In this document: piece after piece, positions 1 through 6,110 of the stretch | How the letters are laid out: each line of letters opens with the position of its first letter | How positions within the stretch are numbered: position 1 is the first letter of the stretch | Notes under the pieces: generated by a model | Seen by the model: only the letters and a program-made list of their open reading frames with translations | What the model was told of the DNA's origin: nothing | Database searches by the model: none | NCBI GenBank assembly: GCA_964617765.1 | Contig: CAZTZY010000127.1 | Location: forward strand, 1 to 6,152 | Length of the DNA: 6,152 nucleotides | Direction of reading: 5' to 3' | Origin: CAZTZY01 sp964617765 | GTDB lineage: Bacteria > Pseudomonadota > Gammaproteobacteria > Pseudomonadales > DT-91 | Position numbers and translations under genes: made by a program

Positions 1-123
1 GTGCCGGAGGGGTCACTTTCCAGCTTTTACCCCTCTGTCGCTAACGCGACATCTCGGCTTGTGCTCCTGCGTCTCCCTACCTCCTGCATCCATGCAGTCG
101 TCCCCTGTTTTACAGGGGAGACT
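1..123. repeat. Chain of short hairpins, probable dispersed structured repeat (left end may be cut)
   Basis: This stretch has no convincing reading frame but contains four small stem-loops in a row. A 7-bp stem pairs 7-13 with 29-35 (GAGGGGT/ACCCCTC). A 6-bp stem with a TAAC loop pairs 36-41 with 46-51. A 5-bp stem pairs 84-88 with 93-97. The strongest is TCCCCTG (101-107) with CAGGGGA (113-119), extended by AGTC (96-99) and GACT (120-123) around one bulged G. Two near-identical 10-mers, CTCCTGCGTC (64-73) and CTCCTGCATC (81-90), form a direct repeat 17 bp apart. No T-run follows the last hairpin on either strand, so it is not a standard terminator. The layout resembles intergenic repeat families from memory, but copy number cannot be tested here. 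Bases 124-194 hold nothing recognisable. Confidence 0.4.
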
Positions 124-194
124 AAATCTCGTCAAAATTTTATAGGTAAGTAAGTGCCATTCGGGCCAGAGTAAAATTCTAACGATATGATGTA

Positions 195-1811
195 TTAAAT
201 ATTTTTATACTGAACGCCATACCTACTCAAAATCAGGCTTGCCGCTTTTTCGCCAATCATTACACAGGCAGCATGGGTATTGCCAGAGACCACTTCCGGC
301 ATGATCGAGGCATCGGCCACGCGCAGGCCGCTAATGCCATGTACCCGCAATTCGTTATCCACTACTGCCAGATTATCGTTACCCATTTTGCAGGTGCCGG
401 CAAGATGATGCACCGGGTCGCCAGTGGAGCGGATATAATCGAGAATATCGGTATCAGTTTGCACTTGTTGGCCGGGAACCAGTTCACTGCCGCCATAAGG
501 TTTCAGGGCGCTGCCCTTGACAATGTCGCGTACTTTTTTGAAGGCGGCAATCGCCACTTGCTGGTCGTATTCAGTATCGAGGTAATTGACCAGAATGGCA
601 GGCTTTCTATTCACATCGTTAGAGGTGATGTGGCTATGTCCGCGGCTGGTAGGGCGCAAGCCGCAAGAAGCAATGGTAATGCCATCAATCGGTATCATGT
701 TGCCCTTGGCATCCACTTCGCTGGCGCCGGGCGCAAAATGGATTTGTGCATCGGGCCGTTCGGCATTATCCAGCGCCTTGTAAAATACTGCCACTAAGGC
801 CGCAGGGTTAGATAAAAATCCCTGTTTGCGAAAAATATAGCGCAACAGGTTGCCTATCATTGCCAAAGGTTTCGATTCGGCAAAATAATTGGAGCCGTGT
901 TCGATGGAGCGTTTCATATAGCAATTCCAGTGGTCGTGCAGGTTTTCGCCGACGCCGGGTAAATCTTTTATAACGGGAATATTATGTTTTTTCAGCAGGC
1001 TGGCCTGGCCAATGCCCGAGAGTTCGAGAATTTTGGGCGAGTTGATTGCCCCTGCACAAAGCAGCACTTCCTTGCGCGCATTCAGGCGGGTGAATTTGCC
1101 CTTGATATCACATTCCACACCTACCGCTGTGTGGTTTTCTATCACTACGCGGCGAGTATTGGCAAAGGGAATCACAGTCAGGTTAGGCAGGTTTTTGCCA
1201 GCATTTAAAAAGGCACTGGCGCTGCTCAGGCGTTTGCCGTTCTTGATATTGTGCGGGAAAAATCCGGCGCCTTCCTGGGTGCTGCCATTGATATCCTTGT
1301 TATACGGGATGCCTGATTCACCAGCGGCCTTGATTAAATCATCACAGATCGGGAATTCATTGCGGATATTGCCCACCCATAACGGTCCGCCTGTGCCGTG
1401 AAATGTATTGGCTCCATTTTCGTTATCTTCGGAGCGTTTGAAAAACGGCAATACTTCCTTGTAACTCCAGCCGGTATTGCCTGCTGCGGCCCAGTGATCA
1501 AAATCCTCGGCTTGCCCGCGCACATACACCATGCCGTTAATGGCGCTGCAACCACCCATTACCTTGCCGCGCGGTAATTCTATCTGGCGCTGGTTAAGGT
1601 GTGGTTCAGCTACGGTGCGGTAGTTCCAGTTGTTGGCATGTTCCTTTAATAAAAAGGCAAAGCCCAGTGGAATGTGCAGCATCGGGTTGCGGGCGGGGCT
1701 GCCGGCTTCAAGTAAAGCCACTTGCAAATGGCTGCTGGCGGCAAGGCGATAAGCCAGTGCACAACCGGCTGAGCCTGCACCTACCACGATGATATCGAAA
1801 TCCTGCTGCAT
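195..1811 (-). CDS. GMC-family FAD-dependent oxidoreductase (alcohol/choline dehydrogenase-like)
   Basis: A 538-residue flavoenzyme predicted to oxidise a primary or secondary alcohol to the carbonyl, acting in the cytoplasm (no signal peptide from the chosen start). The N-terminal FAD-binding Rossmann motif GAGSAG is at 11-16, with the ribose-binding Glu at E35 (LLEAG). GMC signature 1 runs from G82 to D105, with the core GGCSAIN. Signature 2 is GAINSPKILELSGIG at 254-268. The C-terminal catalytic segment HHLAGTCKMG gives active-site His H469, and SGNTHA gives H513 as the second residue, so this is a His/His pair; many choline-type members have Asn at the second site. Length is typical of bacterial GMC enzymes. 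The frame stays open upstream to a TTG at 1913, but the ATG at 1811 has a G-rich ribosome binding site and begins exactly where family homology should. It is divergent from the monooxygenase gene, which suggests linked metabolism. The natural substrate is unknown. Confidence 0.93.
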   Translation of the reverse strand: MQQDFDIIVVGAGSAGCALAYRLAASSHLQVALLEAGSPARNPMLHIPLGFAFLLKEHANNWNYRTVAEPHLNQRQIELPRGKVMGGCSAINGMVYVRGQAEDFDHWAAAGNTGWSYKEVLPFFKRSEDNENGANTFHGTGGPLWVGNIRNEFPICDDLIKAAGESGIPYNKDINGSTQEGAGFFPHNIKNGKRLSSASAFLNAGKNLPNLTVIPFANTRRVVIENHTAVGVECDIKGKFTRLNARKEVLLCAGAINSPKILELSGIGQASLLKKHNIPVIKDLPGVGENLHDHWNCYMKRSIEHGSNYFAESKPLAMIGNLLRYIFRKQGFLSNPAALVAVFYKALDNAERPDAQIHFAPGASEVDAKGNMIPIDGITIASCGLRPTSRGHSHITSNDVNRKPAILVNYLDTEYDQQVAIAAFKKVRDIVKGSALKPYGGSELVPGQQVQTDTDILDYIRSTGDPVHHLAGTCKMGNDNLAVVDNELRVHGISGLRVADASIMPEVVSGNTHAACVMIGEKAASLILSRYGVQYKNI

Positions 1812-1816
1812 TGAAA

Positions 1817-1823
1817 TTCCCCC
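1817..1823 (-). promoter_or_regulatory. Ribosome binding site that fixes the GMC start
   Basis: On the minus strand GGGGGAA lies 5-6 nt before the ATG at 1811. It supports this start over the in-frame TTG at 1913, which would add 34 residues encoded by the AT-rich promoter region. Confidence 0.6.
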
Positions 1824-1847
1824 GGTTCTGCTGAAACGATCAGCACA

Positions 1848-1867
1848 TAAATATATTAATGTATTTA
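1848..1867. promoter_or_regulatory. 20-bp AT-rich palindrome, candidate operator
   Basis: TAAATATATTAATGTATTTA is self-complementary at 9 of 10 base pairs around 1857/1858. It sits directly downstream of the proposed -10 box of the GMC gene, covering the expected transcription start, a usual place for a repressor site. It is very AT-rich, so chance symmetry is more likely than in mixed sequence. A second small inverted repeat, TATAC-TATG-GTATA, lies alongside at 1870-1883. No dedicated regulator gene for it is visible in the window. Confidence 0.35.
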
Positions 1868-1897
1868 AATATACTATGGTATAAATACAAATCGCAA
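1868..1897 (-). promoter_or_regulatory. Possible sigma70-type promoter of the GMC gene
   Basis: Reading the minus strand, TTGCGA (1897-1892, 4 of 6 to the -35 consensus) is followed after 18 nt by TATATT (1873-1868, 5 of 6 to the -10 consensus). Transcription would begin near 1861, leaving a leader of about 50 nt. The opposite-facing monooxygenase gene has a TATACT at 1985-1990 that could be its -10 box, but no good -35 box precedes it. The surrounding AT-rich sequence makes any single assignment tentative. Confidence 0.4.
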
Positions 1898-2082
1898 CCG
1901 CTATTTGCACCAAGGTATGTTCAGCTAATCACTGTTATTCGCGGCCAAAATACCGGAATATCGATGTGTCGTAAAATATCAAGTTATACTGCGAAAGTAA
2001 CATTTTTATTATCCGCAATCACGTCTACTCTATAGGCTGAGATGTATTTGCATAGGGCGAGAACAAGGCAGAGAGGTTTAAC

Positions 2083-3600
2083 ATGGCAACAAATAAAAAA
2101 AATCCGGCAGTTGTGATTATTGGGGCAGGCCAATCTGGCATGTGCCTGGTGATCAAGTTGCGTGAAGCAGGAATTACTAATGTTACGCTGCTTGAAAAAG
2201 CCGATAACATCGGTGGTACCTGGCGTGAGAACCGTTACCCGGGTGTGGCGTGTGATGTGCCCTCCCATGCCTATACCTATTCCTTTGAGCCCAATCTGGA
2301 ATGGAGCAAAATGTTTGCCGGCGGCTGCGAGATACAAAAGTATTTTGAAAAAGTGTATTACAAATACGGCATCAATTATTCCACCCATCTGGGAGAAGGC
2401 GTCACCAGTTGCGTTTATAACGATACCACTGAGCAGTGGACCGTAAAAACCACCAAGGGCAATACCTATATCGCCGACATCCTGTTTTCCGCACAGGGCA
2501 TATTGCATCAACCAGTGCTGCCGAATATCTCCGGCCGCGATTCCTTCAAGGGTGAATCCATGCATTCGGCACAATGGAAAGATGGCGTTGATTTTAAAGG
2601 CAAGCGCATTGGCGTGATTGGTACAGGCTCTACAGCTTCACAAATCATTCCCGAATTGATCAATATGCAAGGCACTGAAGTCACTGTATTCCAGCGTACA
2701 CCGCAGTGGATAGTGCATGCCGATAACAAGGATTACACCGCAGAAGATATCCAGAAATTCCGCGATAAACCTGCACGTTCTATTCGTGTGCGTAATTTTG
2801 CGCTGGGAATTTTTGCCTATGGTACAGCGGCCCTGGTTAATGACAGTTTAGGTGCACGCATTACCCATCGCATAATGGCGTGGAATGCTTCACGTAACCT
2901 GAAAGGTAAAATTAAAGACCCGGTATTGCGCGAGAAACTCACCCCAAAATATAAATTCGGCTGCAAGCGCGTGGTAATGAATGGCACGTTTTATGATGCT
3001 ATCCAGAAGCCCAATGCCCACCTCGAAACCAATGGCATTCAATGCATTGAGGAAAAAGGCATCCGCACTAACGATGGCAAACTGCATGAACTGGATATTA
3101 TTGTTTATGCCACAGGGTTTGATCCCGCTGCCTATATGCGCCCGATGGAATTTACGGGTCGTAACGGTTTAACCATCGATAATGCCTGGGAGAAAAAAAT
3201 CCAGGCGTATCGTTCACTGTGTATTCCCGGCTTCCCTAACTTCTTCCTTATGCTGGGGCCGAATTCACCGATTGGTAATTACTCGGTGATCTTCATGAGT
3301 GAAGTGCAGGCAGATTATGCCATCAAGCTGGTGAAAGAATGGCAGGCCGATCACATGGAGACCATCGAAGTTAAACAGAATGCCGTGGATAGCTGGCGTG
3401 CCATGCTAAAAGCCAGGATGGGCCATACTGTGTGGACCAGCGGTTGTAACAGCTGGTATCTCGATGCTGATGGCGACCCGTTAACCTGGCCTGATTCCTG
3501 GTCTAACTGGATGAAGCTGATGGCCAATGTCGATTTAACCGCGTTCTATCGCAAAGGTGAAAAGGTACCAGCTTTGCCGGCAGTCGCTAAAGCGGCATAA
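2083..3600 (+). CDS. Flavin-containing monooxygenase, Baeyer-Villiger type
   Basis: A 505-residue FAD- and NAD(P)H-dependent monooxygenase predicted to convert a ketone to an ester or lactone using O2, in the cytoplasm. The first Rossmann motif GAGQSG is at 14-19, with ribose-binding E38. GGTW (44-47) and NRYPGVACD (50-58) match the conserved flavin-side loop ending in D58. The Baeyer-Villiger fingerprint FxGxxxHxxxW is exact at F155-W165, although the residue after it is Lys, where Pro or Asp is common. The second dinucleotide motif GTGSTA (180-185) binds NADPH in this family. GCKR at 293-296 supplies R296, which aligns with the catalytic Arg of cyclohexanone and phenylacetone monooxygenases. 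YATGF is at 342-346. Length is nearer to EthA-like enzymes than to the longer cyclohexanone type. AGAGAGG at 2070-2076 precedes the ATG by 6 nt. Substrate unknown; a steroid, cyclic or aliphatic ketone would all fit. Confidence 0.92.
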   Translation: MATNKKNPAVVIIGAGQSGMCLVIKLREAGITNVTLLEKADNIGGTWRENRYPGVACDVPSHAYTYSFEPNLEWSKMFAGGCEIQKYFEKVYYKYGINYSTHLGEGVTSCVYNDTTEQWTVKTTKGNTYIADILFSAQGILHQPVLPNISGRDSFKGESMHSAQWKDGVDFKGKRIGVIGTGSTASQIIPELINMQGTEVTVFQRTPQWIVHADNKDYTAEDIQKFRDKPARSIRVRNFALGIFAYGTAALVNDSLGARITHRIMAWNASRNLKGKIKDPVLREKLTPKYKFGCKRVVMNGTFYDAIQKPNAHLETNGIQCIEEKGIRTNDGKLHELDIIVYATGFDPAAYMRPMEFTGRNGLTIDNAWEKKIQAYRSLCIPGFPNFFLMLGPNSPIGNYSVIFMSEVQADYAIKLVKEWQADHMETIEVKQNAVDSWRAMLKARMGHTVWTSGCNSWYLDADGDPLTWPDSWSNWMKLMANVDLTAFYRKGEKVPALPAVAKAA

Positions 3601-3669
3601 AAATTGCAGAATTTTGGGTATTGCTAAAAACGAGGATTTTCCGGGAGAGCACGGAGTTGACGCAGCTAT

Positions 3670-3811
3670 CTTAGAGAATCTCTGAATAACTTTCTTTTGT
3701 CATTCTGAACCCATTCGAATAACTCAGGGTAAACTCCGTGAAGAATCTTTTTAATTCAAATAGTTAGATTTCTCACTGCGTTCGAAATGACAGTTATTCA
3801 GAGGTTCCTTA
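3670..3811. repeat. Long intergenic inverted repeat ('FERSEKS'-type dispersed element)
   Basis: The outer arms CTCTGAATAACT (3680-3691) and AGTTATTCAGAG (3792-3803) are perfect 12-bp complements. Inner arms GTCATTCTGAAC (3699-3710) and GTTCGAAATGAC (3780-3791) match at 10 of 12. A further pair, AAGAATCT (3741-3748) and AGATTTCT (3766-3773), lies nearer the centre. The left arm carries a 7-nt insertion (3692-3698) relative to the right. Read on the minus strand, the right side encodes the spurious peptide HFERSEKSN, which I recognise from memory as a common product of dispersed intergenic repeats in many bacteria. It fills most of the 320-bp gap between the monooxygenase and thioesterase genes. 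The rest of that gap (3601-3669, 3812-3870) holds nothing I can identify. The transcript could fold into a long hairpin, but no function is known to me. Confidence 0.7.
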
Positions 3812-3870
3812 GAAGAAAGAGGCACAAAAAAAGACAGTTTTAAGCGATGCACTTTATTTGACATCAACTT

Positions 3871-3906
3871 AACCCCTGTTGAGTGTACTTCAGGGGTTTT
3901 CTGTTT
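3871..3906 (+). terminator. Terminator-like hairpin next to the thioesterase ribosome binding site
   Basis: AACCCCTG (3871-3878) pairs perfectly with CAGGGGTT (3891-3898). A short inner GAG/CTT stem closes a TGTA loop. The stem runs into TTTTCTGTTT (3897-3906). This is a good intrinsic terminator for the monooxygenase transcript, but it ends immediately before the AAGGG ribosome binding site of the next gene. A promoter for that gene would have to lie upstream of or inside the hairpin. A perfect TTGACA stands at 3858-3863, without a convincing -10 box at normal spacing. The hairpin may therefore act as an attenuator instead of, or as well as, a simple terminator. Confidence 0.6.
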
Positions 3907-3911
3907 AAGGG
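3907..3911 (+). promoter_or_regulatory. Ribosome binding site favouring the thioesterase start at 3921
   Basis: AAGGG lies only 3 nt before the first in-frame ATG (3915) but 9 nt before the second (3921). The second spacing is in the normal range, so 3921 is preferred. Confidence 0.5.
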
Positions 3912-3920
3912 TAAATGACA

Positions 3921-4445
3921 ATGGCCACCGAAGAAAAAGCATTTGCAGTGCCAGAAGGTTTCAAGCCTTATCGTATTGATGAAACGTTTAATGACGTGAT
4001 TGCACCGCTGTATTTGAAGCTGGATAACGGCAATCCTGTTATTGGCATGCGTATAGAAAAGAAACATTGTAATTTTGGTGGTATAGCGCATGGCGGTTGT
4101 TTGATGACGCTGATGGATGTGGCACTTTCCGGTGCGGTCAGTAATGCCATCGGGAAATACACTACCACGCCGACTATCAATATCAATTTCGATTTTATAT
4201 CACCCGCCCGTGAAGGCGACTGGATTTATGCCGATGTATTGTCGATAGATTTAACCCGTACCATGGGTTTTATTAATGCCTACATCCAGGGTCCTGGCGG
4301 GCGTATTGCCAGAGTGAGTGCCTGTTACAAACTGCCCAATGATATTAACAAGTATCCAGGAATGTCGCCTGACGAATATCATCAATGGCGAGCCGTTGAG
4401 CAAGAAGACTATATGTTCAATTCCACTCCCTTTCATGAAATATAA
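3921..4445 (+). CDS. PaaI-family hotdog-fold acyl-CoA thioesterase
   Basis: A 174-residue single-domain protein predicted to hydrolyse an acyl-CoA thioester in the cytoplasm, probably as a homotetramer as in related PaaI enzymes. The PaaI hallmark is visible as GGIAHGGCLMTLMDVALSG: H57-G58-G59 (numbered from the ATG at 3921) and the downstream Asp D66, which aligns with the catalytic acid of the family. The following strands (TPTININFDFISPAREGDWIYAD) match the hotdog beta-sheet. The C-terminal tail of about 35 residues after the last strand is longer than in minimal family members. An alternative ATG at 3915 adds two residues but is too close to the ribosome binding site. It ends 14 nt before the CMD-like gene and is probably cotranscribed with it. 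In this setting it may act on a CoA ester from ring or chain cleavage, or rescue CoA from dead-end intermediates; the substrate is not readable from sequence. Confidence 0.88.
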   Translation: MATEEKAFAVPEGFKPYRIDETFNDVIAPLYLKLDNGNPVIGMRIEKKHCNFGGIAHGGCLMTLMDVALSGAVSNAIGKYTTTPTININFDFISPAREGDWIYADVLSIDLTRTMGFINAYIQGPGGRIARVSACYKLPNDINKYPGMSPDEYHQWRAVEQEDYMFNSTPFHEI

Positions 4446-4459
4446 CCAGAGATACTCCT

Positions 4460-5056
4460 ATGCCACCTGTTCAAAATAACTTGCAACGTATGCCGATGTT
4501 GAGCAAAGAAGATGCCCTTGCACGCGGCCGCGAACAAGGTATCGACGATTACATCGCACAAATGAACATGTTCCGCGTGCTGCTGAACTTCCCCGAACTG
4601 GCCGGTGAATTGAATAAAACCATCATGACGCTAGTAAAAAGCGACCAGCTGCTCAGCCATCGCCTGCGTGAACTTATTATCATGCGGGTATCGTGGCTTG
4701 CCGCTTCTGAATACGAATGGTGGCAACACTGGCAGGCATCGTTATGGCTTGGCCTTACTGAAACAGAACTGGCCGCCGTGCAAAACTGGGAAACAGCCGA
4801 CTGTTTTAATGAGGCCGATAAAGTGGTGCTGTCGGCCACCGATGAAACATTGAGTAAAGGCGTTATATCCACCGCAACATGGAATAAACTGGTACAAGTA
4901 TTCCCTGATATCAAGGCGCAAATCGCCATCGTCACCAGTATCGGCAACTGGCACATGTTTGCGCAGATATTAAGAAGCCTGGCCGTGCCGCTGGAAGAAG
5001 GTGCGCCGGTATGGCCGCCGCTGGGTATTGCGCCTGTTATCAGCGCCCGAGAATAA
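4460..5056 (+). CDS. Carboxymuconolactone decarboxylase-like (AhpD-fold) protein without the redox cysteines
   Basis: A 198-residue mostly alpha-helical protein. The family core runs from about residue 40 to 175, with the typical LRELIIMRVSWLAASEYEWW helix region at 69-88. In AhpD peroxidases the active site is CxxCxxxH; here the same spacing reads S83-x-x-E86-x-x-x-H90 (SEYEWWQH), so both cysteines are gone and the His remains. The only Cys is C115, outside the motif. Peroxidase activity of the AhpD kind is therefore unlikely. Proteins of this subtype are often annotated only as CMD family and, from memory, often lie in degradation clusters beside oxidoreductases. The start at 4460 has a weak AGAGA (4448-4452); ATG at 4490 is an alternative. 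The gene lies 14 nt after the thioesterase gene and is followed by a terminator near 5100. The exact reaction is unknown. Confidence 0.85.
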   Translation: MPPVQNNLQRMPMLSKEDALARGREQGIDDYIAQMNMFRVLLNFPELAGELNKTIMTLVKSDQLLSHRLRELIIMRVSWLAASEYEWWQHWQASLWLGLTETELAAVQNWETADCFNEADKVVLSATDETLSKGVISTATWNKLVQVFPDIKAQIAIVTSIGNWHMFAQILRSLAVPLEEGAPVWPPLGIAPVISARE

Positions 5057-5099
5057 AAATCAGTATCTCTTCTAGGGTATTGAAAAATCAGAAAAATCT

Positions 5100-5143
5100 A
5101 CCCTTGTTATCAATAGCGGCAGATTGATAAAGGGTTGTTATTT
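5100..5143. terminator. Probable bidirectional intrinsic terminator
   Basis: ACCCTT (5100-5105) pairs with AAGGGT (5130-5135), and TATCAAT (5108-5114) pairs with ATTGATA (5123-5129), leaving a GT bulge on the left arm and an 8-nt loop. On the plus strand the tail is TGTTATTT, ending the thioesterase/CMD transcript 44 nt after its stop codon. On the minus strand the stem is followed by a T-rich tail (complement of 5082-5099), so the same hairpin could end transcripts coming from the response-regulator gene. Confidence 0.6.
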
Positions 5144-5168
5144 AAGACGGTATCTGACCCTAATAATT

Positions 5169-5294
5169 CTAATTGGCTAAATCCGATTGGCTAGCCTTAA
5201 CGATGTTACGATAACTTTCACCGGTCATGTTAAATAAATCGTGACACCATGAGATAAACATTTTCTGAAATTGTAAGGATTGTATTAACAAATA
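5169..5294 (-). pseudogene. Coding-like remnant of about 41 codons, unassigned
   Basis: Between in-frame stops at 5297-5295 and 5171-5169 the minus strand reads as a protein-like, amphipathic sequence: FQKMFISWCHDLFNMTGES followed by YRNIVKASQSDLAN and TAG. The mix of residues looks like a real helical C-terminus rather than a random frame. It faintly recalls the helical ends of phasin-like proteins, but that is too weak to name. There is no good start: a TTG at 5291 or ATG at 5261 lacks a clear ribosome binding site, and the frame overlaps the last 10 bp of the response-regulator gene. It may be the 3' end of a gene whose front was lost, or a tiny ORF, or chance. Confidence 0.25.
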
Positions 5295-5698
5295 TTACAA
5301 AAAAACATTTTTTGAATTATATCCTTCACCTTTATTACATTGATGGGCTTACTAATATCTGAAGGTTTGGCAATGTAGTCGTTAAATCCTAAACGTAATG
5401 ATGTTTCAATTTGTAATGGAGTAGCACTCTCGATTAAAGCTACGAACTGTGTATGGGCCAGCTCAGGTATGGTTATTAAATGCTGGATTGCCTCATGGCC
5501 GCACATACAAGGCAGATTGATATCCAGAAATATGAGTTGTGGGGAGAGTTTTCCGGCAAGTTTTATCCCTTCTTCGGCAGACCATGCGGTTACCAGAGTG
5601 ATATCATCAAAATCATCAACTAGACTTTGCAGTATTTTTTTACTGGCTGGGTCATCTTCAATATACAGTATTATTTTTGTATCTTGAGCTGCGAGCAT
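5285..5698 (-). CDS. Stand-alone response-regulator receiver domain (CheY-like)
   Basis: A 137-residue protein made of one receiver (REC) domain with no output domain. The acidic pocket is E14-D15-D16 (YIEDDP), the phosphate-accepting Asp is D59 (LIFLDINLP), and the conserved Lys is K111 in YIAKP. The switch Thr/Ser, normally in the ALT/S-A strand end, is Ile here (I89 in FVALIES), which should weaken or change the usual phosphorylation-dependent switch. The short tail after the domain (KPINVIKVKDIIQKMF) fits the last helix. The ribosome binding site is weak (TTTAGG). TTGACA occurs at 5738-5733, but the nearest -10-like box, TATAGC (5718-5713), is only 14 nt away. The gene follows the AraC-type sequence by 40 bp on the same strand. 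No histidine kinase is in the window, so the partner is unknown. The coding sequence is visibly more AT-rich than the metabolic genes. Confidence 0.85.
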   Translation of the reverse strand: MLAAQDTKIILYIEDDPASKKILQSLVDDFDDITLVTAWSAEEGIKLAGKLSPQLIFLDINLPCMCGHEAIQHLITIPELAHTQFVALIESATPLQIETSLRLGFNDYIAKPSDISKPINVIKVKDIIQKMFFCNIC

Positions 5699-5738
5699 AA
5701 CCTAAAATTTGAGCTATAATATATAGGATTATTGTCAA

Positions 5739-6110
5739 TTATTTAACTCGAAATGGGAAGTTTTTATTTCTGTTTAAAGTATCTTTAGGATGTTCCCCAA
5801 AAAAATTTAGATAATCTTTAATGAAGTTACTTTGATGTATAACACCATACTTCTCCGATACTCTACGTACGTTCGAAAAGTGCGGATCAGACGCAAGAAG
5901 TTCTGCATGTATTTTGTTTAGCCGCTTGCTAACTAAATAAGCCTTTGGTGAAGTGCCTAAATATTGCATAAAGACTTTTTGTAAATTACGCTGGCTGGTA
6001 TGGATGTTTTTTGCAATATCAGACACTTTAATACAGGAATACTCATTATCATTGATGTAATTAAGAGCATTCTTTAGTAATGTTAGGCGATATTTAGGTG
6101 GCGGATTCAA
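5739..6110 (-). CDS. AraC-family DNA-binding domain, probably the 3' part of a broken regulator
   Basis: The 123-codon frame is almost entirely an AraC/XylS DNA-binding domain. The first helix-turn-helix is at about 28-48 (KVSDIAKNIHTSQRNLQKVF), the linker carries GTSPKAYLVSKRLNKIHAELL, and the second HTH is at about 79-101 with the closing FGEHPKDTL, matching the family GxxPxxxL ending. Typical members are about 250-330 residues with an N-terminal sensing domain, which is missing here. The only start is a TTG at 6110 without a clear ribosome binding site. The same frame continues protein-like upstream (LLKLLCTSR) to a TAG at 6140-6138, and beyond it the last four codons in the window read KWQH. 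This fits a nonsense mutation in a longer gene that continues past the window edge. A genuine short DNA-binding protein is possible but less likely. Regulatory target unknown. Confidence 0.65.
   Translation of the reverse strand: MNPPPKYRLTLLKNALNYINDNEYSCIKVSDIAKNIHTSQRNLQKVFMQYLGTSPKAYLVSKRLNKIHAELLASDPHFSNVRRVSEKYGVIHQSNFIKDYLNFFGEHPKDTLNRNKNFPFRVK

Noticed and set aside
124..194. AT-rich inverted repeat (around AAAATTTTA and TAAAATTC) as a GMC terminator
   Set aside because: The arms are only A/T pairs with a loop of about 30 nt and no T-run after a GC-rich stem.
273..797. Long open frame on the plus strand opposite the GMC gene
   Set aside because: It is antisense to a well-supported flavoenzyme and has no recognisable domain; other long frames opposite the real genes were dropped for the same reason.
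1812..1913. N-terminal extension of the GMC protein from a TTG at 1913, which would add a hydrophobic, membrane-like segment of 34 residues
   Set aside because: It is translated from the AT-rich promoter region, starts with TTG without a ribosome binding site, and the ATG at 1811 has a good one and fits family alignment.
3623..3685. Short protein-like stretch after the monooxygenase (AKNEDFPGEHGVDAAILENL then stop)
   Set aside because: Only about 20 codons, no start or ribosome binding site, and it runs into the repeat; chance is the simplest explanation.
3751..3942. Minus-strand frame with the peptide HFERSEKSN
   Set aside because: This is the spurious translation of the intergenic inverted repeat, not a gene.
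5713..5738. TTGACA/TATAGC as promoter of the response-regulator gene
   Set aside because: The spacing is 14 nt, too short for a normal sigma70 promoter; kept only as a note in the gene entry.
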